A stretch of DNA of 64,000 nucleotides from Fragum whitleyi (GCA_948146395.1 OX411543.1:64987474-65051473), one strand, 5' to 3'; shown: positions 11,315-22,432, numbered from the stretch's first letter. A program made the numbers and translations. The notes: generated by a model from the sequence alone, not told the origin.

Positions 11315-11500
11315 TACAGTTAGGAACAAAGTAAAATTGACATGTTGGATAAGTTTTAAATGATTTTGGAATGAAACCGAATGAGTGTGGTGAGCGAGTT
11401 TTGAATAATTTTCAAGGGAAGTAAAACATAATCGATAATTTTGTCCGATTGGACGAAATTAGCAACAATTTGAAATATTTACAAGTTCAATTTTCAAGAG
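11315..11500 (+). mobile_element. MITE-A, left part only
   Basis: Begins TACAGTTAGGAACA...AAATTGACA and continues through ATGATTTTGGAATGAAACCG, GAGTGTGGTGAGCGAGTTT and the central palindrome AATTTTGTCCGATTGGACGAAATTAG. The distal half is replaced by unrelated sequence. Confidence 0.7.
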
Positions 11501-11840
11501 GCGACAATTAAACGTAAATGCCATTATAAATGCGTTGAGGAAAGGTATCAAATACTTGTTTCAATAGAAAGTCGCTCCCCAAGACTTCGTACTTTTCACG
11601 CCAAAATCAAAGATACCGAAGTCTTTTCTATCGAATGATCTGGTTAAAATATCACGCGTTTCCATTTCAAACAACTTAATGAAAAGGGATCGAAAAAAAT
11701 GCTAAAATGCATGAACGTTCCATCTTGTGAAATAAGACATTGTAGAAAAAAAAGATGTGTGTTCCAAATATGTTTCTCCTTGCATCTAAGAGCATATCAT
11801 CCTTATTTTATGCTTCGCGATTTTCTTCATTTTTGGGTGT

Positions 11841-11843
<3 letters not shown>

Positions 11844-11894
<51 letters not shown>
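11844..11894 (+). repeat. (CA)n microsatellite passing into (TA)n
   Basis: About 20 uninterrupted CA units followed by about five TA units. It abuts the GCGCAAAG element that starts at 11895. Confidence 0.95.
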
Positions 11895-11895
<1 letters not shown>

Positions 11896-12539
11896 GCGCA
11901 GTACGATTCTAGAATTGTCCGTGCGCAAAGTAGGAATATTGACAAAGTCAGAATATCTATAATTGTTTCATCGTTAACTTATATCTCCTGACATGGTAAG
12001 TATTGGAAAAAATAGTATGCTTGTATGTTCTGTTGTTCTTGTTGATGTACAAAAACGTTCACCTTTTTTCTGTATATTTGAAGAAAAAAAGAATTTTGCT
12101 TACGATTTATTGCGGTCAATCGTAATTGTAAAGTCACTCAAACTAGTAAAAAAATACCGTTATAGCAGAAGTGAAAAAGAAGTAATTTACTTCTAGTAAA
12201 ATCTGTTTTCAAGAATGTTTTAATGCTATTAAAACATTGTTTAAAAACAAAAAAAAAAATTATTTATTTTACTTATAAAATTGTACGAGAAATTTTACTT
12301 ATAAAATTGTACGAGTAATTATTTAAGGCAAAATTTTACCGTATTGCCCTACAATTCTTACTTTGTCCAAAATTATTCTTACTTTGCACAGGGACTTCGT
12401 CAAGTGAAAAATAGATAAAACCCCCTTGCGCGATTCTAGAATTGTCCGGTACAATTCTAGAATTGGCAGACAAAGTAGGAATTCCTACTTTGCGCAGGAC
12501 AATTCCGGAATTATACCGATTCTTACTTTGCGCAGAACA
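11895..12539 (+). mobile_element. GCGCAAAGTAGGAATT element, complete copy (645 bp)
   Basis: Both ends carry runs of GCGCAAAGTAGGAAT, ATTCTAGAATTGTCC and ACAAAGT-A-GAAT in inverted orientation. The right end reads CTACTTTGCGCAGGACAATT then ACTTTGCGCAGAACA; the left starts TGCGCAGTACGATTCTAGAA. The interior is AT-rich, with a 22-bp direct duplication (ATTTTACTTATAAAATTGTACGAG, near 12276 and 12296). It matches, in reverse orientation, the two halves at 56560-56653 and 60961-61520. No coding frame, so non-autonomous. Confidence 0.8.
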
Positions 12540-12897
12540 TATATATTGTTTATTTTAAACTTTGTTACTTCATATATTTGATAAAGTGTTAAGGGTCAAA
12601 TCTGGGTTTTATCACTGTTTTAAATCAATGCAAAACACAAAACTCTGCAAAACTCACAAGAATATATACTCGCATGGAATATATTACCCCGGAAATATCT
12701 CAGACAAAATGGTAAGTCTATATTTTAATTATTTTGACAGAAAAAGTTTCGAGTTGAGAAATCAGAAAATATTAAGCATATAACTTTAAGCGTTGCTAAG
12801 AAACGGATTTTTTCAAAAGGTCTGAAACCACGTTGACGTCTTATTATAAAAGATGGAAAATATTAGATCTATGCTGATAATTTATTGATCGCAGATT

Positions 12898-13034
12898 GCG
12901 AAACAGTTGTAACTGTCTATATCGATGGTTCAGTGCAAGACTGTACCAAGTGTATATACATTATATATACACATGGTACAGTCTTGCAATGATCTCTCGA
13001 TATACTAATAGGGAGTTAGAAACTGTTTTGCGCT
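12898..13034. repeat. Hairpin repeat, CGAAACAGTTGTAACT family (copy 2) with inner palindrome
   Basis: Outer arms GCGAAACAGTTGTAACTGTC and the inverted GGGAGTTAGAAACTGTTTTGCGC match the hairpin at 34247. Inside lies a second near-perfect palindrome (12937-12988): GCAAGACTGTACCA...TGGTACAGTCTTGC around a TATATA core. It looks like one foldback sequence inside another. Confidence 0.75.
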
Positions 13035-14946
13035 TAGTTACCCATATCGTTAGAACGATGTCCAGAGGATTTTGACCTTTACTCGATTTTTTATTTGTCG
13101 AAGCAAAAAAGTACCATGCATCGGAAATCAAACTTATCCTTTTTTTAATTGTTCCATGTATTGCAATTCAATATTTTCATCGACAAAACAACGCATTACA
13201 TGTACATGTACATGTTATTTTTTACTGTTCTAATATAAATGTCGTTTTAAAAAATGAAGTACAAACTGATTTTTTTTAAATTCATTTAGGTATGAAACTC
13301 AAAACACAAGCACTTTGTATGAATACGCGAAGTGAACCAGTCTTACGTTCAGGACAGCAAAGCGCTTGCGAATGTCAGCGAGCGCTTTCCTGATTGCCTA
13401 TTCTGAATGGCGAAAACAAATGGCGGACAAGTTGACCCCAGTCAAATTTCTCGAAAATCTCGTGATTTTCGTTTTGTTCGGTCATCTGTTCACCTAAAGG
13501 GTGAAATCTATAAATAACAAATATTTACACTGATTCATAGAGAAGTACCGTAAGCATTTGATTGATCAATCGATCCAGAGGTAAAAATGATCCATTTTCA
13601 AATCTTCAAAATCATACAGAACTTGGCAAGCTTAGACATCTTGGCCATGTCTCAATCATATCTTGAAATTTCAGAATTTTCGAATACATGTACAGTCGAT
13701 ATTTATCGAGCGACCACTTGTATTAAGCGATCATTTTCATTAAGCTACCGTCATGAAAATGTCTCAAAACCTTAAGCAAAATGTCTGAAAAAGCCAATAT
13801 TCTTTTTAAGAAAACTTGGCTGTTAGGGATTTTGGATTTTGAAGCTAACTTGTCCAAAGAGACCTTAAAACCTATCTATAGAAAGGAAAGTAAATTTTGA
13901 ATTATGGAAGTAAGAGAGTTGTGCTAATTTCATTCCTTTTTCAATACAATATAAAACGTATGTACCTTCTTTTAATTCATTCAAAGCTCGTTCATTCAAG
14001 AATCATTCACTATACATGAACATGTAGTGAAAAAAATGGTTTAGGAGCGTTTCACGCAAACAATTAATTCTACTCGTTGACAAGTAGGTGGATATGATTG
14101 TTTTATTTATGATAAGATTCTTGATTGTCAGTCTTATAAATTGTGTATGGTGGTTCACTCGCACCACCATCAAATAGAGGAAAATCGTGGGGTTTTTTTA
14201 GTGAAGGATAGATTTACATTTCAACGAGTAAACAACAAAAGCAATATTTTCACCAGTGTGTGTTGGGGAAGAGGATGTTGAACGAGTGCAAATATAGCAT
14301 TTGTTGTTCACGCAATGAAAAAATTACGTGCTTTTACACGAAAAACAAACGGTCATTCCATTCTTTTTATGTATAGATAAGACAAAATTTCTTATTTAGC
14401 ACATGAGTGCTATAACACATTATCATACTGCAAAGAAAATTCTAGCATTTTCATTGGTTAATGCTGACCTGACAAACATTGATAGCTACGGCCGCTCCGG
14501 TATTACCTCTAATGTTTCCTTAAGGCGCCTCGACGTGAACATAGACAAAAAATCGAAACGGTAATGGCAGCCATGTTTCTCTCGCTTCGCTGATAACACG
14601 ACCCGAATATACACACTAGGATACAGTTGAAAAGGATGTCAGTTAATAATGTGCAAATAAAAAATGATATAGGTGTCAATAAATACCTTAAATTTGTGCA
14701 AATCTGTCCATTTAAAGTGCCAAGTTTCCCGCAGTTTCAGCCAACAAACGTTTCTATATCACAATAGCGCAGAGTGTAGTAGTGTGACGTCACAACTATA
14801 TATGACGTCACTTTATACATGTTTACTTTTCATAGGGGCCCATTAAGGGATATTGGTGGTTTAAAAGAAATCGGTTTATACGAACGCCTAAAATAGGCAA
14901 AAGACAGATATTTAGCCCTAAAACTTTGAAGTATAATAAATTCGTA
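13035..14946. other. AT-rich non-coding stretch
   Basis: No gene was recognised. AATTCATTTAGGTATGAAACTCAAAA near 13280, followed by GTATGAATACGCG near 13318, resembles one half of the hairpin at 44058. A TACATG run (ACATGTACATGTACATG, near 13198) is present. The remainder shows no repeat border or domain that I could support. Confidence 0.4.
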
Positions 14947-15080
14947 ATACGGTTTCTTGCCTGGGTATATGACGATTTATTCCCGGCAGTAAAAATGATG
15001 TCAACCCTCGCCTACGGCTCGGGTGACATCATTTTTCCAGCCGGGAATAAATCGTCATATACCCCGGCAAGAAACCGTAT
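14947..15080. repeat. Long near-perfect hairpin (copy 2 of GC-loop class)
   Basis: Arms of about 58 bp begin ATACGGTTTCTTGCC and end with its inverse GGCAAGAAACCGTAT. Internal blocks GGGTATATGACGATTTATTC and AAAAATGATGTCA are also mirrored. The loop is CCTCGCCTACGGCTCGGG. Only a few mismatches separate the arms, so it is either young or kept similar by gene conversion. Both arms lack coding capacity. Confidence 0.9.
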
Positions 15081-15450
15081 AACTAATAATGTACGTTACT
15101 GATATCCCCTGACGTTACACGTAACGTCAACTTTTTAAACAACTATGCAATACAAATTTGTTATAAGAATATTATTTCTGTGCGTATTTTGGATAAATGT
15201 GACAAAAAGCTGAAAAAAGAGCATACTCAATTTTGATTTTTTTATTTGATTAAACGATAGTTTATTTCTTGTATATTTAAGGACGCTTTACGTGATTTTT
15301 GGTGTATGCGTAAACATTTATGAATAAAGTATGATAAATCTGAGTATTAACAGATTGTGCGAACTATGTAGGTTAAACTGGGTTTTTTATTTTAATTATT
15401 TGTATCTACGAGTGTTCGTGAAATAGGTTATTCATCCTTTTCAACAAATA

Positions 15451-15560
15451 GGTTGGTAATCTAAATTTGAAATGAGCAGCTGAATGCCAAGAAAGAATGA
15501 TCTTGTAGTACTTGTGAAAGAAATACCGGGATCCATGGTGAGGTACTCCAGAAGTCGCAT
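15451..15560 (+). mobile_element. SINE fragment (body only)
   Basis: GGTTGGTAATC...GAGCAGCTGAATGCCAAGAAAG...AAATACCGGGATCCATGGTGAGGTACTCCAG matches the post-tRNA body of the SINEs at 1905 and 2679. The tRNA head and the tail are missing. Confidence 0.7.
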
Positions 15561-15921
15561 TTTTTTTCAAAAATGGTTTGTAGACATTTGTGCGTCCTTA
15601 TCTCAGGAACGGTTAACGAATACTGTCTATAATGACATAAATGGGCCACCATATGTTCACGGTGATTTTTCAACGGTCTTTGTTTCCCACGGGGATTGCT
15701 GGGATTGCTCGAGGAGTTGAGTGATATTTCGAGATATTTCGAGATTTGTCGAGATTTTAACTTGATAAAGTGGAAAATACGAAAAAATACGCGTTGCATT
15801 GGGAATACTAAAATGTCATTTGAAGTAGGTTGATAGACTTTCCTCAGCAGTTCGCAGTCATTTTTATGTCTCCCATAAGTATTATTCCTTTTCACCCTTT
15901 TCGGGTGCAAATATATATAAT

Positions 15922-16059
15922 ACGTACTTAGTGTTTTGTATGAATAAAAATATCTAACGAGGTTGGGAGAATTGATTATTGTCGAGGCTCTGCCGAGACA
16001 ATTATCAACTCTCACAACCGAGTTAGATATTTTTTCATACAATACACTAAATACGTATT
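15922..16059. repeat. Long hairpin with GAGGCTCTGCCGAG loop (copy 3)
   Basis: Arms of about 60 bp: TACGTACTTAGTGTTTTGTA...ATATCTAACGAGGTTGGGAG on the left and CTCACAACCGAGTTAGATAT...TACACTAAATACGTA on the right. The loop is GAGGCTCTGCCGAG. The half copy at 52630-52690 has the right arm only (TTAGTGTACTGTATGAAAAA...CTAACTCGGTTGTGGGAATT). The internal CGAGGTTGGGAG and GAGGCT-TGCCGAG are shared with 48888. Confidence 0.88.
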
Positions 16060-16243
16060 ATATTTATCTTATATAACCTTTATTTGTCTTGTTTTCGTCG
16101 ATGTTTCTAACAGAAATGCAAGTTTCTAAAAATAACCGCATTATATCTTTGTTCTAAAAATGACTATGTGATATCGTAAAAAATACCAATGGGATGTTAT
16201 CACACGGATAATTGTATAGTTATAAGATAAAATGAATATAGAT

Positions 16244-16330
16244 CAACAAGTTTGTTTGAGTGACCAAAGGTCAATTTTGTCTATACACTGGATAGACAAA
16301 AATGACCTTTGATCACTCGCTTGAATTTGT
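16244..16330. repeat. Hairpin, ~38-bp arms
   Basis: Left arm AAGTTTGTTTGAGTGACCAAAGGTCA...TTTGTCTAT and right arm ATAGACAAAAATGACCTTTGATCACTCGCTTGAATTT around the loop ACACTGG. A likely foldback repeat, with no other copy noticed in the window. Confidence 0.75.
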
Positions 16331-16554
16331 GGATGAATACATTTCTGTATCATTTTATATTAAAGTGATTTTATCGAGGTTTGAAAATGGTGGTAAAAGA
16401 GAGCCGTTGCTAGTGACAAGTAGACTGGCCACCGTTCAACTGACCTGTAGTATTGAAAATGAGCAAAATTCAACTAAAGATAGATAACTGCTGATCAGCT
16501 TACATGCTTTGACTGGCCTATCAGTGGTATGTATGTTTTTGAAGATATCGTAGG

Positions 16555-16988
16555 TACAGTTAAATCATCGTGAAATTAGCACTCATTCCGATAAAAATAA
16601 TTCTTTTCACTCAGTGTTTAATTCATTCATTCCAAGCGCTCAGTCAACTCGATCAAAAACGCTACGAAATTTTTAGCTAAACATTTCGAAATCGTTCAAG
16701 ACGATCAACATTTAATCCAAATCGATCAAATACTTGTACGATTTTGAAGTGTCTGATTGGTCCACGAAGACACACAAACAGAAATTTACATATATCTTTA
16801 TTAAAGAGAGGAATTAAATATCGCTAATTTTGTTCATCCTGAACAAAATTTGCGCTAATGAATTATCTCCCTTGGAAGGAACAGGAATGTTTCATTCGCA
16901 GCATGCGGCAACACACTCATTCAATTTCATTCCAAAATCATTCAAAATCATTCATCTTGTCAATTCAATGATGTTCTTTAAAACTGTA
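16555..16988 (-). mobile_element. MITE-A, complete copy, minus orientation
   Basis: Ends TACAGTTAAATCATCGTGAA and TTCAATGATGTTCTTTAAAACTGTA. Internal landmarks include CTCAGTGTTTAATTCATTCATTCCAAGCGCTCAG, the central ATCGCTAATTTTGTTCATCCTGAACAAAATTTGCG palindrome, and CATTCCAAAATCATTC. TA is present at both outer borders. Confidence 0.85.
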
Positions 16989-17092
16989 ATTGGATAAGAT
17001 GAAATAGTAAAACATGAGTGGTATACCTTGAGGATTTTTGTTGTTGATGACAGTCTGGGAGTCAGGCGCAGTGACAAGATTTGCTTTACTTT

Positions 17093-17335
17093 TATCTCTA
17101 CTGGACGTAGAGCAGTGGGATTGTTGACATGGTCTGGCGTCCGTCGCGTATACCTTCGTCCGTGTATCCGTGCGTCCGTCCGTGCGTCATTTATTCTTTT
17201 CTTCTTTTTACATAACCACTGAAACAACTAGACAGATTCTGAATAAACTTCACAGGAATTATCCTAGTCTGAGATTTAGCCCTGTTTTTTAGAAATTTTT
17301 ATAACACGGTCGATAGAACTTCTTTTTTTAAATCG
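17093..17335 (+). repeat. CCACTGG/GTCCGTCC repeat, divergent partial copy
   Basis: TTATCTCTACTGGACGTAGAGCAGTGGG...GGTCTGGCGTCCGTCG is followed by CGTCCGTCCGTGCGTC, then AACTAGACAGATTCTGAATAAACTTCACAGGAATTAT. The order matches the start of the element at 57256, where CTCCACTGGCC, GTCCGTCG and CAAATTTCACAGGAATGTT occur in turn. Only the first ~240 bp are similar. Confidence 0.55.
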
Positions 17336-17944
17336 GGCTTTGGGGATCTAGACATGAGTTTATTGTATGTATTTTCATTATTGTATTTCTGTTTTAGAGA
17401 CGGCTATAGTCAAGAATGATCCTTAGGGGCATTTTCTTCCAGATTTCTTTATTAGGCCCTAATAATATCTTATAAATAACGATCTAAAGCAATCAAATGT
17501 TGGACGGTAATATTTCTGATCAGGTTAAAGTGCCGATGGAGCGATACAGTCCGTCTCGGGCCTCTTGTTAAGAAACGTTTCCTGTCATTTTAAGACATAT
17601 TCCCTATCATGGAAAATTATTATGTTATTTGTAATTTGCATTTATTTTAGCGTAAAAGATGAAACGTGTACTTTTTTCGGTACATTCGTCTCAAAAAAGC
17701 ATTGGTCGAACTCTTACCTAAACGGAATTTTAAAGATATACTTGGTAATGATTTCCATTAATTAAGACTGAGCTAGGAGTATCTTACATAAACGAACATT
17801 TTTTTGCTAATTTATCTCTTCTTATGTGTTTTTTTATTTTTCAAGTTTTTTAGGGGGGTTCTTTCCTTTTTAATTTACGCTAGAATGTGTTCATTCTACA
17901 TGTAAAAAATAATCCTGATCGATGTTTAAGAACAGAATTTAAAA

Positions 17945-18105
17945 TATAACATTCGTTCGTTCATACGTTCATTCATTCGTTCCCTTCAACATTTCTTAAT
18001 TCATTCGTTCCCTTCATCATGCCATTCATTCATTATTTAATTAATTAATTAATTAATTAATTCATTCATTCATTCATTCATTTATTCATTTATTTATTCA
18101 TCATT
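17945..18105 (+). repeat. (TTCA)n / (TTAA)n low-complexity satellite
   Basis: Interrupted TTCA and TTCG units flank a pure TTAA block (about 18036-18062), followed by TTCA x6 and TTTA-rich DNA. TTCA is the complement of the TGAA repeat at 25316. CATTCATTC is also a phrase inside MITE-A, so a similar origin is possible here. Confidence 0.85.
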
Positions 18106-18284
18106 GGGGTTCTTCTTTCTTTTGCCATTATTTTTTGTTTTCCTTATTTCTTCATTTTTTCAAATGCCGTAGTACTAAGCTCATTTCTTGTGTTTTGTAC
18201 ATACTGTAAACGTAATAATGCTGAATCCAGAATTTGCAGATATGTAAGATAAACTAACAATGAAAATAAGCTTATGCGTAGCAT

Positions 18285-18500
18285 TTCCATCAAGTTCAAA
18301 TGTGCGTTACGCAAAGTCTCAGGCCAGCTTGTGCATCCGCACAATCTGACCAGAGTCTCCACTATTCGTTTTTGTTGATAAAACGAGTCTCTAAATAGCT
18401 TTATGATACAGTCAGGTTAACTTCTCACTGCACTGTAGAACTGCCTAGGCTGCTTAATGTTGCTGATCACGCACATGTCAAACTGTTGGAAATGTCAAGC
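18285..18500 (+). repeat. Dispersed repeat with CCGCACAATCTGACCAGAGTC (copy 1)
   Basis: Contains GTGCATCCGCACAATCTGACCAGAGTCTCCACTATTCGTTT and a following AAATAGCTTTATGATACAGTCAGG. It matches 28855-28997 in the same orientation and 54940-55080 inverted. Confidence 0.6.
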
Positions 18501-18761
18501 ACTGACTCAATTATGAAAAATAACAAAATTTCGAATAAAAACCTCAGATCTACTCCGTGAAAGGTTAAGAATGTGTGTGCTCACTGTCAATTCAGAAATG
18601 ATTAATTTGATACATAAGGTCATCTAAGCGCTATTTGATTACCAGTAAAATTCTCAACGGATTCTATAAATCCATCATCATTTACCTAAAATGTCATGGC
18701 AACGGTTTGTATATCAAAAGAAAACTAGTAATCGTAACGGTTCTTTGACTTTCGATGTACA

Positions 18762-19175
18762 TACAGATAGGAACATCATGAAATTGACAGGATGAATGCT
18801 TTTGGAATGGTTTCGAAAGGAAATTGAATAAGTGTGATGAGTGAGTTTTAGATTATTTTCGAGTTATGTTAACATAATCGTTATGGCGATTATTTTACCT
18901 CCCTTTACTTAAATGAATACGTTCTTTTCTACTTATGTGTCTTTGCGGACAAATAAGATGCTTCAGAAAATTCAACACGAACCGATAATATAATATAATC
19001 ATTTGACCGATTTGATTAATCTTGATTATTTTGAACAATTTTAGGCATTTTTTAAGAATTTCATTGCGTGTTTTGAATGGTGTGAGTGTTTGGAATTATT
19101 GACTGGGGCGCTGAGCGAGTGTTTTTGAATGGTGTTGATAAAGATGAGTGTAAATTTCACAGTGTGTGTATCTGT
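18762..19175 (+). mobile_element. MITE-A, complete but diverged
   Basis: Begins ACAGATAGGAACATCATGAAATTGACAGG and ends GTAAATTTCACAGTGTGTGTATCTGT. The middle holds GTGATGAGTGAGTTTTAG, TTACCTCCCTTTA, GTGTTTGGAATTATTGACTGGGGCGCTGAGCGAG. The central palindrome has partly decayed. Confidence 0.75.
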
Positions 19176-19300
19176 TTGATGGATAGCAGCATTAGATTGA
19201 CAGGGTGAAGGAATTTGGAATTATTTTTGAATGAATTTGAATGAGTGTGAAGAGTGAGTCTTTGGTTATATTACAGGGGATGTAGAAGATATTGTACACT
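19176..19300 (+). mobile_element. MITE-A, left fragment
   Basis: Directly follows the previous copy. AGCAGCATTAGATTGACAGGGTGAAGGAATTTGGAATT...GAATGAGTGTGAAGAGTGAGTC covers only the first ~110 bp of the family. Confidence 0.55.
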
Positions 19301-19539
19301 TTGATTTTCTTTCTTCGAAAGACATTCAAAAATGGTTTAAAGATTGATTGTTCAACGTATGCCTGGGTAGTTTAAACAATAGTTTAAAGTCAGAATTACC
19401 CATACTATTTGAGAAGCAGTTATTATGTTGTTTTGATCAACTACAAACACATGTATACGTATTTCCCGTTTATTCTCTCCAGGGGTCAAACATGTCATAA
19501 CAAGCTGTTGAACATAACATATTTGTGACCCGTTGGGCG

Positions 19540-19698
19540 AACATCATGTAATTGATAAACCGAATGGTTTTGGAATGATATTGAATAAGTGTCACTGTGT
19601 GAAGCTAGTCATGAATGGGATTTAATGAAGATAATACAATTTTGCTAATTTCGTCCAAAATGAACGAAAATAGCAGTATTTACCCCCCCCCCCCCCCT
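19540..19698 (+). mobile_element. MITE-A, left half ending in a poly-C run
   Basis: AACATCATGTAATTGATAAACCGAATGGTTTTGGAATG...CTAATTTCGTCCAAAATGAACGAAAATAGCAGTATTTACC, then a run of about 17 C (19683-19698) where other copies have the short CTCCC of TTACCTCCC. The C run has expanded at that site. The copy at 55080 shows a similar C run. Confidence 0.65.
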
Positions 19699-19719
19699 TT
19701 AAAAAATCTACGTACATAC

Positions 19720-20165
19720 TATTTGTCATTCGGAACATCACTCGGCCATTTCAGCAAACTGCAACAGACCTCGGATGTACGTAAGGCAGATGGGAATGTA
19801 ACAAAATCGTGCATTTTGTTAGGCGGAAACATTGTGAGAAAAACTAGCACTGTAAATAACGGCTGAAAAATATTAATTTTTGAGAATGACGAATCATTCT
19901 CAAAAATTAAGACTTTTCAGCCGTTATTTAAGAACCTAAAGTTATTTATATCAGGATACGATGGTTTCACCTCAGTGACTTAAACGAGTACCGTTGGCGA
20001 CGTCGAATGTTTTCACTCACAGTTTCGAGGGCTAACGCCATTTTAACTGACGTCATCGAGTTTTTCTATGGTTTTCCCGTAATTTTAAAAAAAAAATAGT
20101 CCGTCTATGTACATCCGAGGTTGATCGTGATATTGGCCGAGTGGTGTTCCGAATGACTATTTGTG
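19720..20165. repeat. Large inverted repeat with an inner hairpin
   Basis: Outer arms (about 19721-19788 and 20104-20162) share TCATTCGGAACA, CACTCGGCCA and CCTCGGATGTAC in inverted order. An inner hairpin at 19852-19932 has arms AAATAACGGCTGAAAA and ATTAATTTTTGAGAATGA against their inverses around a CGA loop. Between them lies ordinary AT-rich DNA including TGACGTCATCGAG. A small frame at 19615-19866 is not coding. This is most likely a non-autonomous foldback transposon. Confidence 0.75.
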
Positions 20166-20599
20166 TGCCTTCACGGACAATCGGCGCTCAGCCAAAAAAG
20201 AGGAACAGTTTTATCAAATTTAATGAAATTTCGATTGTTTAGAATGATTTCGATTTGCTTTTAACGATTTCGTTAAGATAATGTAATGCGTATTTCAATT
20301 TATGTACATCGATATTACGAACGAAGGCGACAGTTGGTAGACATGCACCGCTAGCAACTTTATTTAATTCTTCCTATATATTTTATAGTTGTTAGTGGAA
20401 CCAGTCTACGCAGTTGGAAAAGGTGTACGAGTCTAACATATAACAATCGCTGTTCTTTTTATCCCGGTGACAAATAAATATTGTTCAATTACAATTAATG
20501 GACGTAAAACATTTCGCTTCCCAAATATATATCAGCCGATAATGGTAGTATATCGATTCCTTCGCGGGAACGCGGAACCCTTTTTTGCCGAGAGCTTCA

Positions 20600-21034
20600 A
20601 TTAATTACATTGTGAAATTGACATTCATCATAATCCAAACCGTTCTTAACCGCTCACTTAGCGCTCCATTCATTCCAATCACTCACTCTTACCAATCAAA
20701 AAAGATCCAAAATCACCGTAAAGATTAGAACAAAAACTTCATTCAAAATAAACTTAGCTTGAAAAAAAAATCGTGATTTCACCGACATAATCAAAATTAA
20801 AAGCATCTCATTTTTGAAAAAATGAAAAGCTTCTTATAGAATTTAAATGTATATTCGTTAAATGAAGATAATTGATGTCTATATATTTGTATATGCATAT
20901 TTCTAAAGGGAGTTGATAATATCTATTTTATTACCTCCTTTAAATTTCATTTAAAACTCGCTCCACACACCCATTCAATATCATTCCATAATCATTCCAA
21001 ATCATTCACCTTGTCATTTCACATTGTTATTAAT
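20600..21034 (-). mobile_element. MITE-A, complete copy, minus orientation
   Basis: Runs from TTAATTACATTGTGAAATTGACATTCATC to CATTCACCTTGTCATTTCACATTGTTATTAA. Contains CACTTAGCGCTCCATTCATTCC and CTCGCTCCACACACCCATTCAATATCATTCC. The central palindrome is degraded and the terminal CAGT is lost at both ends. Confidence 0.75.
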
Positions 21035-21106
21035 CATAAAGAAAGTCGGGGTAATTCAGTACTGCGTTCAGGATTACGAAATACTTGTAAGCCAGCGCCC
21101 GGTAAT

Positions 21107-21518
21107 GTAGTTAACGACATCGTGTCATTGACTAGTTAAATAATTTTGGAATGATTTTAAAGTGACACTGAATGAGTGTGTGGAGGGAGTTATTATTGAA
21201 ACTTAAGGGTGATAATTAAATATTGCTAATTTTGTCCAAATATTTCCTCCCTTTAGAATAATTTACGTACTGTCCCACCTCTAGGACTGCACGGACCAAT
21301 CAAACGTTTTGATATCCACATCAGCTAAAAATGGTTTAATCAAGTTGAATGACGAAATATTCATTGGTCTAAACGATTGCGAATTCTTGTAAACGATTTC
21401 GGAGCGGTTTTCAGTGACGAAAGTGAGTGTTTTGAATTTATTGAATGGAACGCTAACAGAACGATTTTTAAAAATGGTTTTTGATCGTGGTGAATGTTTT
21501 ACGATGTTAATAACTGTA
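21107..21518 (+). mobile_element. MITE-A, complete copy
   Basis: GTAGTTAACGACATCGTGTCATTGAC opens the copy and GGTGAATGTTTTACGATGTTAATAACTGTA closes it. Includes GAATGAGTGTGTGGAGGGAG, TAAATATTGCTAATTTTGTCC and GTGAGTGTTTTGAATTTATTGAATGGAACGCT. The 92-codon minus-strand frame across it (21281-21559) is a by-product. Confidence 0.8.
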
Positions 21519-21654
21519 CCATGTATTACCAATTGATACGTAAGTGAAACGTGGTTCAAATCGTGTTTCGTTTTATGAATGCAAGATTGATTTCAGATTT
21601 TTTGAAAGAGAAAGTATCTGTAAACTGGTGTCATGTGTTTGATCTCCAGCAGAA

Positions 21655-21865
21655 CATTTGTCTCACCAATATGGACATTTGTCTTTAAGTCTCACTAATA
21701 AGTAAATATTCGTGAACCTAAACCTAAGTGGGATAGCAGCTGGAGGCTATACAATGATGTTATTGTAGTACGGGTGACAAAAAGCCAGAAGTCCATTGTT
21801 AGGTGTTCCAGTCATCCCGATATGACTGAAAACAGATAAAAACGTTGTTAAATTAATTTAAACAA
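21655..21865 (+). mobile_element. SINE fragment (body and tail)
   Basis: TCTCACCAATATGG...CCTAAGTGGGATAGCAGCTGGAGGCTATACAATGATG...AGTCCATTGTTAGGTGTTCCAGTCATCCCGATATGACTG matches the body of the SINEs at 1905 and 2679. The tRNA head is absent. Confidence 0.75.
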
Positions 21866-21889
21866 AACACACAATTGCTCCTTTGTTAA

Positions 21890-22432
21890 TACAGTTAATA
21901 ACACTGTGAAATATTCACTGTTTCCGATCAAAATTATTCCAATTCACTCCGCGCTCCATTCAATGCATTCCAACCACTCATTTACAACAGTCAAAAACGC
22001 TTCAATTGTCATAAAAAGGGTTCAAGATCATTTTACACGCTTCACATTTCATTCAAAAGGATCGAACTATGATACGATTTTTATGGCTAGTGTGGATTTT
22101 TAGCGTTAAGGTAGAGGAACCGTAACAGTTCCGCAACATTTCGGAAGTAATGATCTTTCACAATGTTGACCTAGGTTTCCTGATGAAATTCGTTAGGAAA
22201 CTTCGGTTAACACTGTTAAAGTTCATTATTCCGGAAACGTTCCGCAACCAATACAGTTCCACTACCTTAATTTGGTTGTGAAGTAACAAAAAGAGAAAAG
22301 TACGCATATTTTAACTAAAGAGGGATAATAGGATATAGCTTTTTTCGCCCAATTGAAATTTCACTCATCGCACTCATTAAAATTCATTCTTAAATCATTC
22401 AAGTCAATATCACGATGTTAAATTAAGTGTAC
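21890..22432 (-). mobile_element. MITE-A interrupted by a TTAA palindromic MITE
   Basis: Left end TACAGTTAATAACACTGTGAAA and right end AAGTCAATATCACGATGTTAAATTAAGTGTA. The family sequence is split by the 157-bp element at 22110-22266, with TTAA on both sides. The order is therefore clear: MITE-A first, palindromic MITE later. Confidence 0.8.
22110..22266. mobile_element. Palindromic MITE, TTAA target (copy 1)
   Basis: Starts GGTAGAGGAACCGTAACAGT and ends with ATACAGTTCCACTACC. The centre holds TAGGTTTCCTGATGAAATTC facing TTAGGAAACTTCGG, so most of the element is self-complementary. TTAA lies directly outside both ends (22106-22109 and 22267-22270), the target duplication used by piggyBac, Kolobok and related transposases. 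Relatives lie at 26335 and 45873. Confidence 0.85.

Noticed and set aside
15461..16042. 193-codon minus-strand frame
   Set aside because: It runs across a SINE fragment and one arm of a long hairpin; the translation has no family resemblance.
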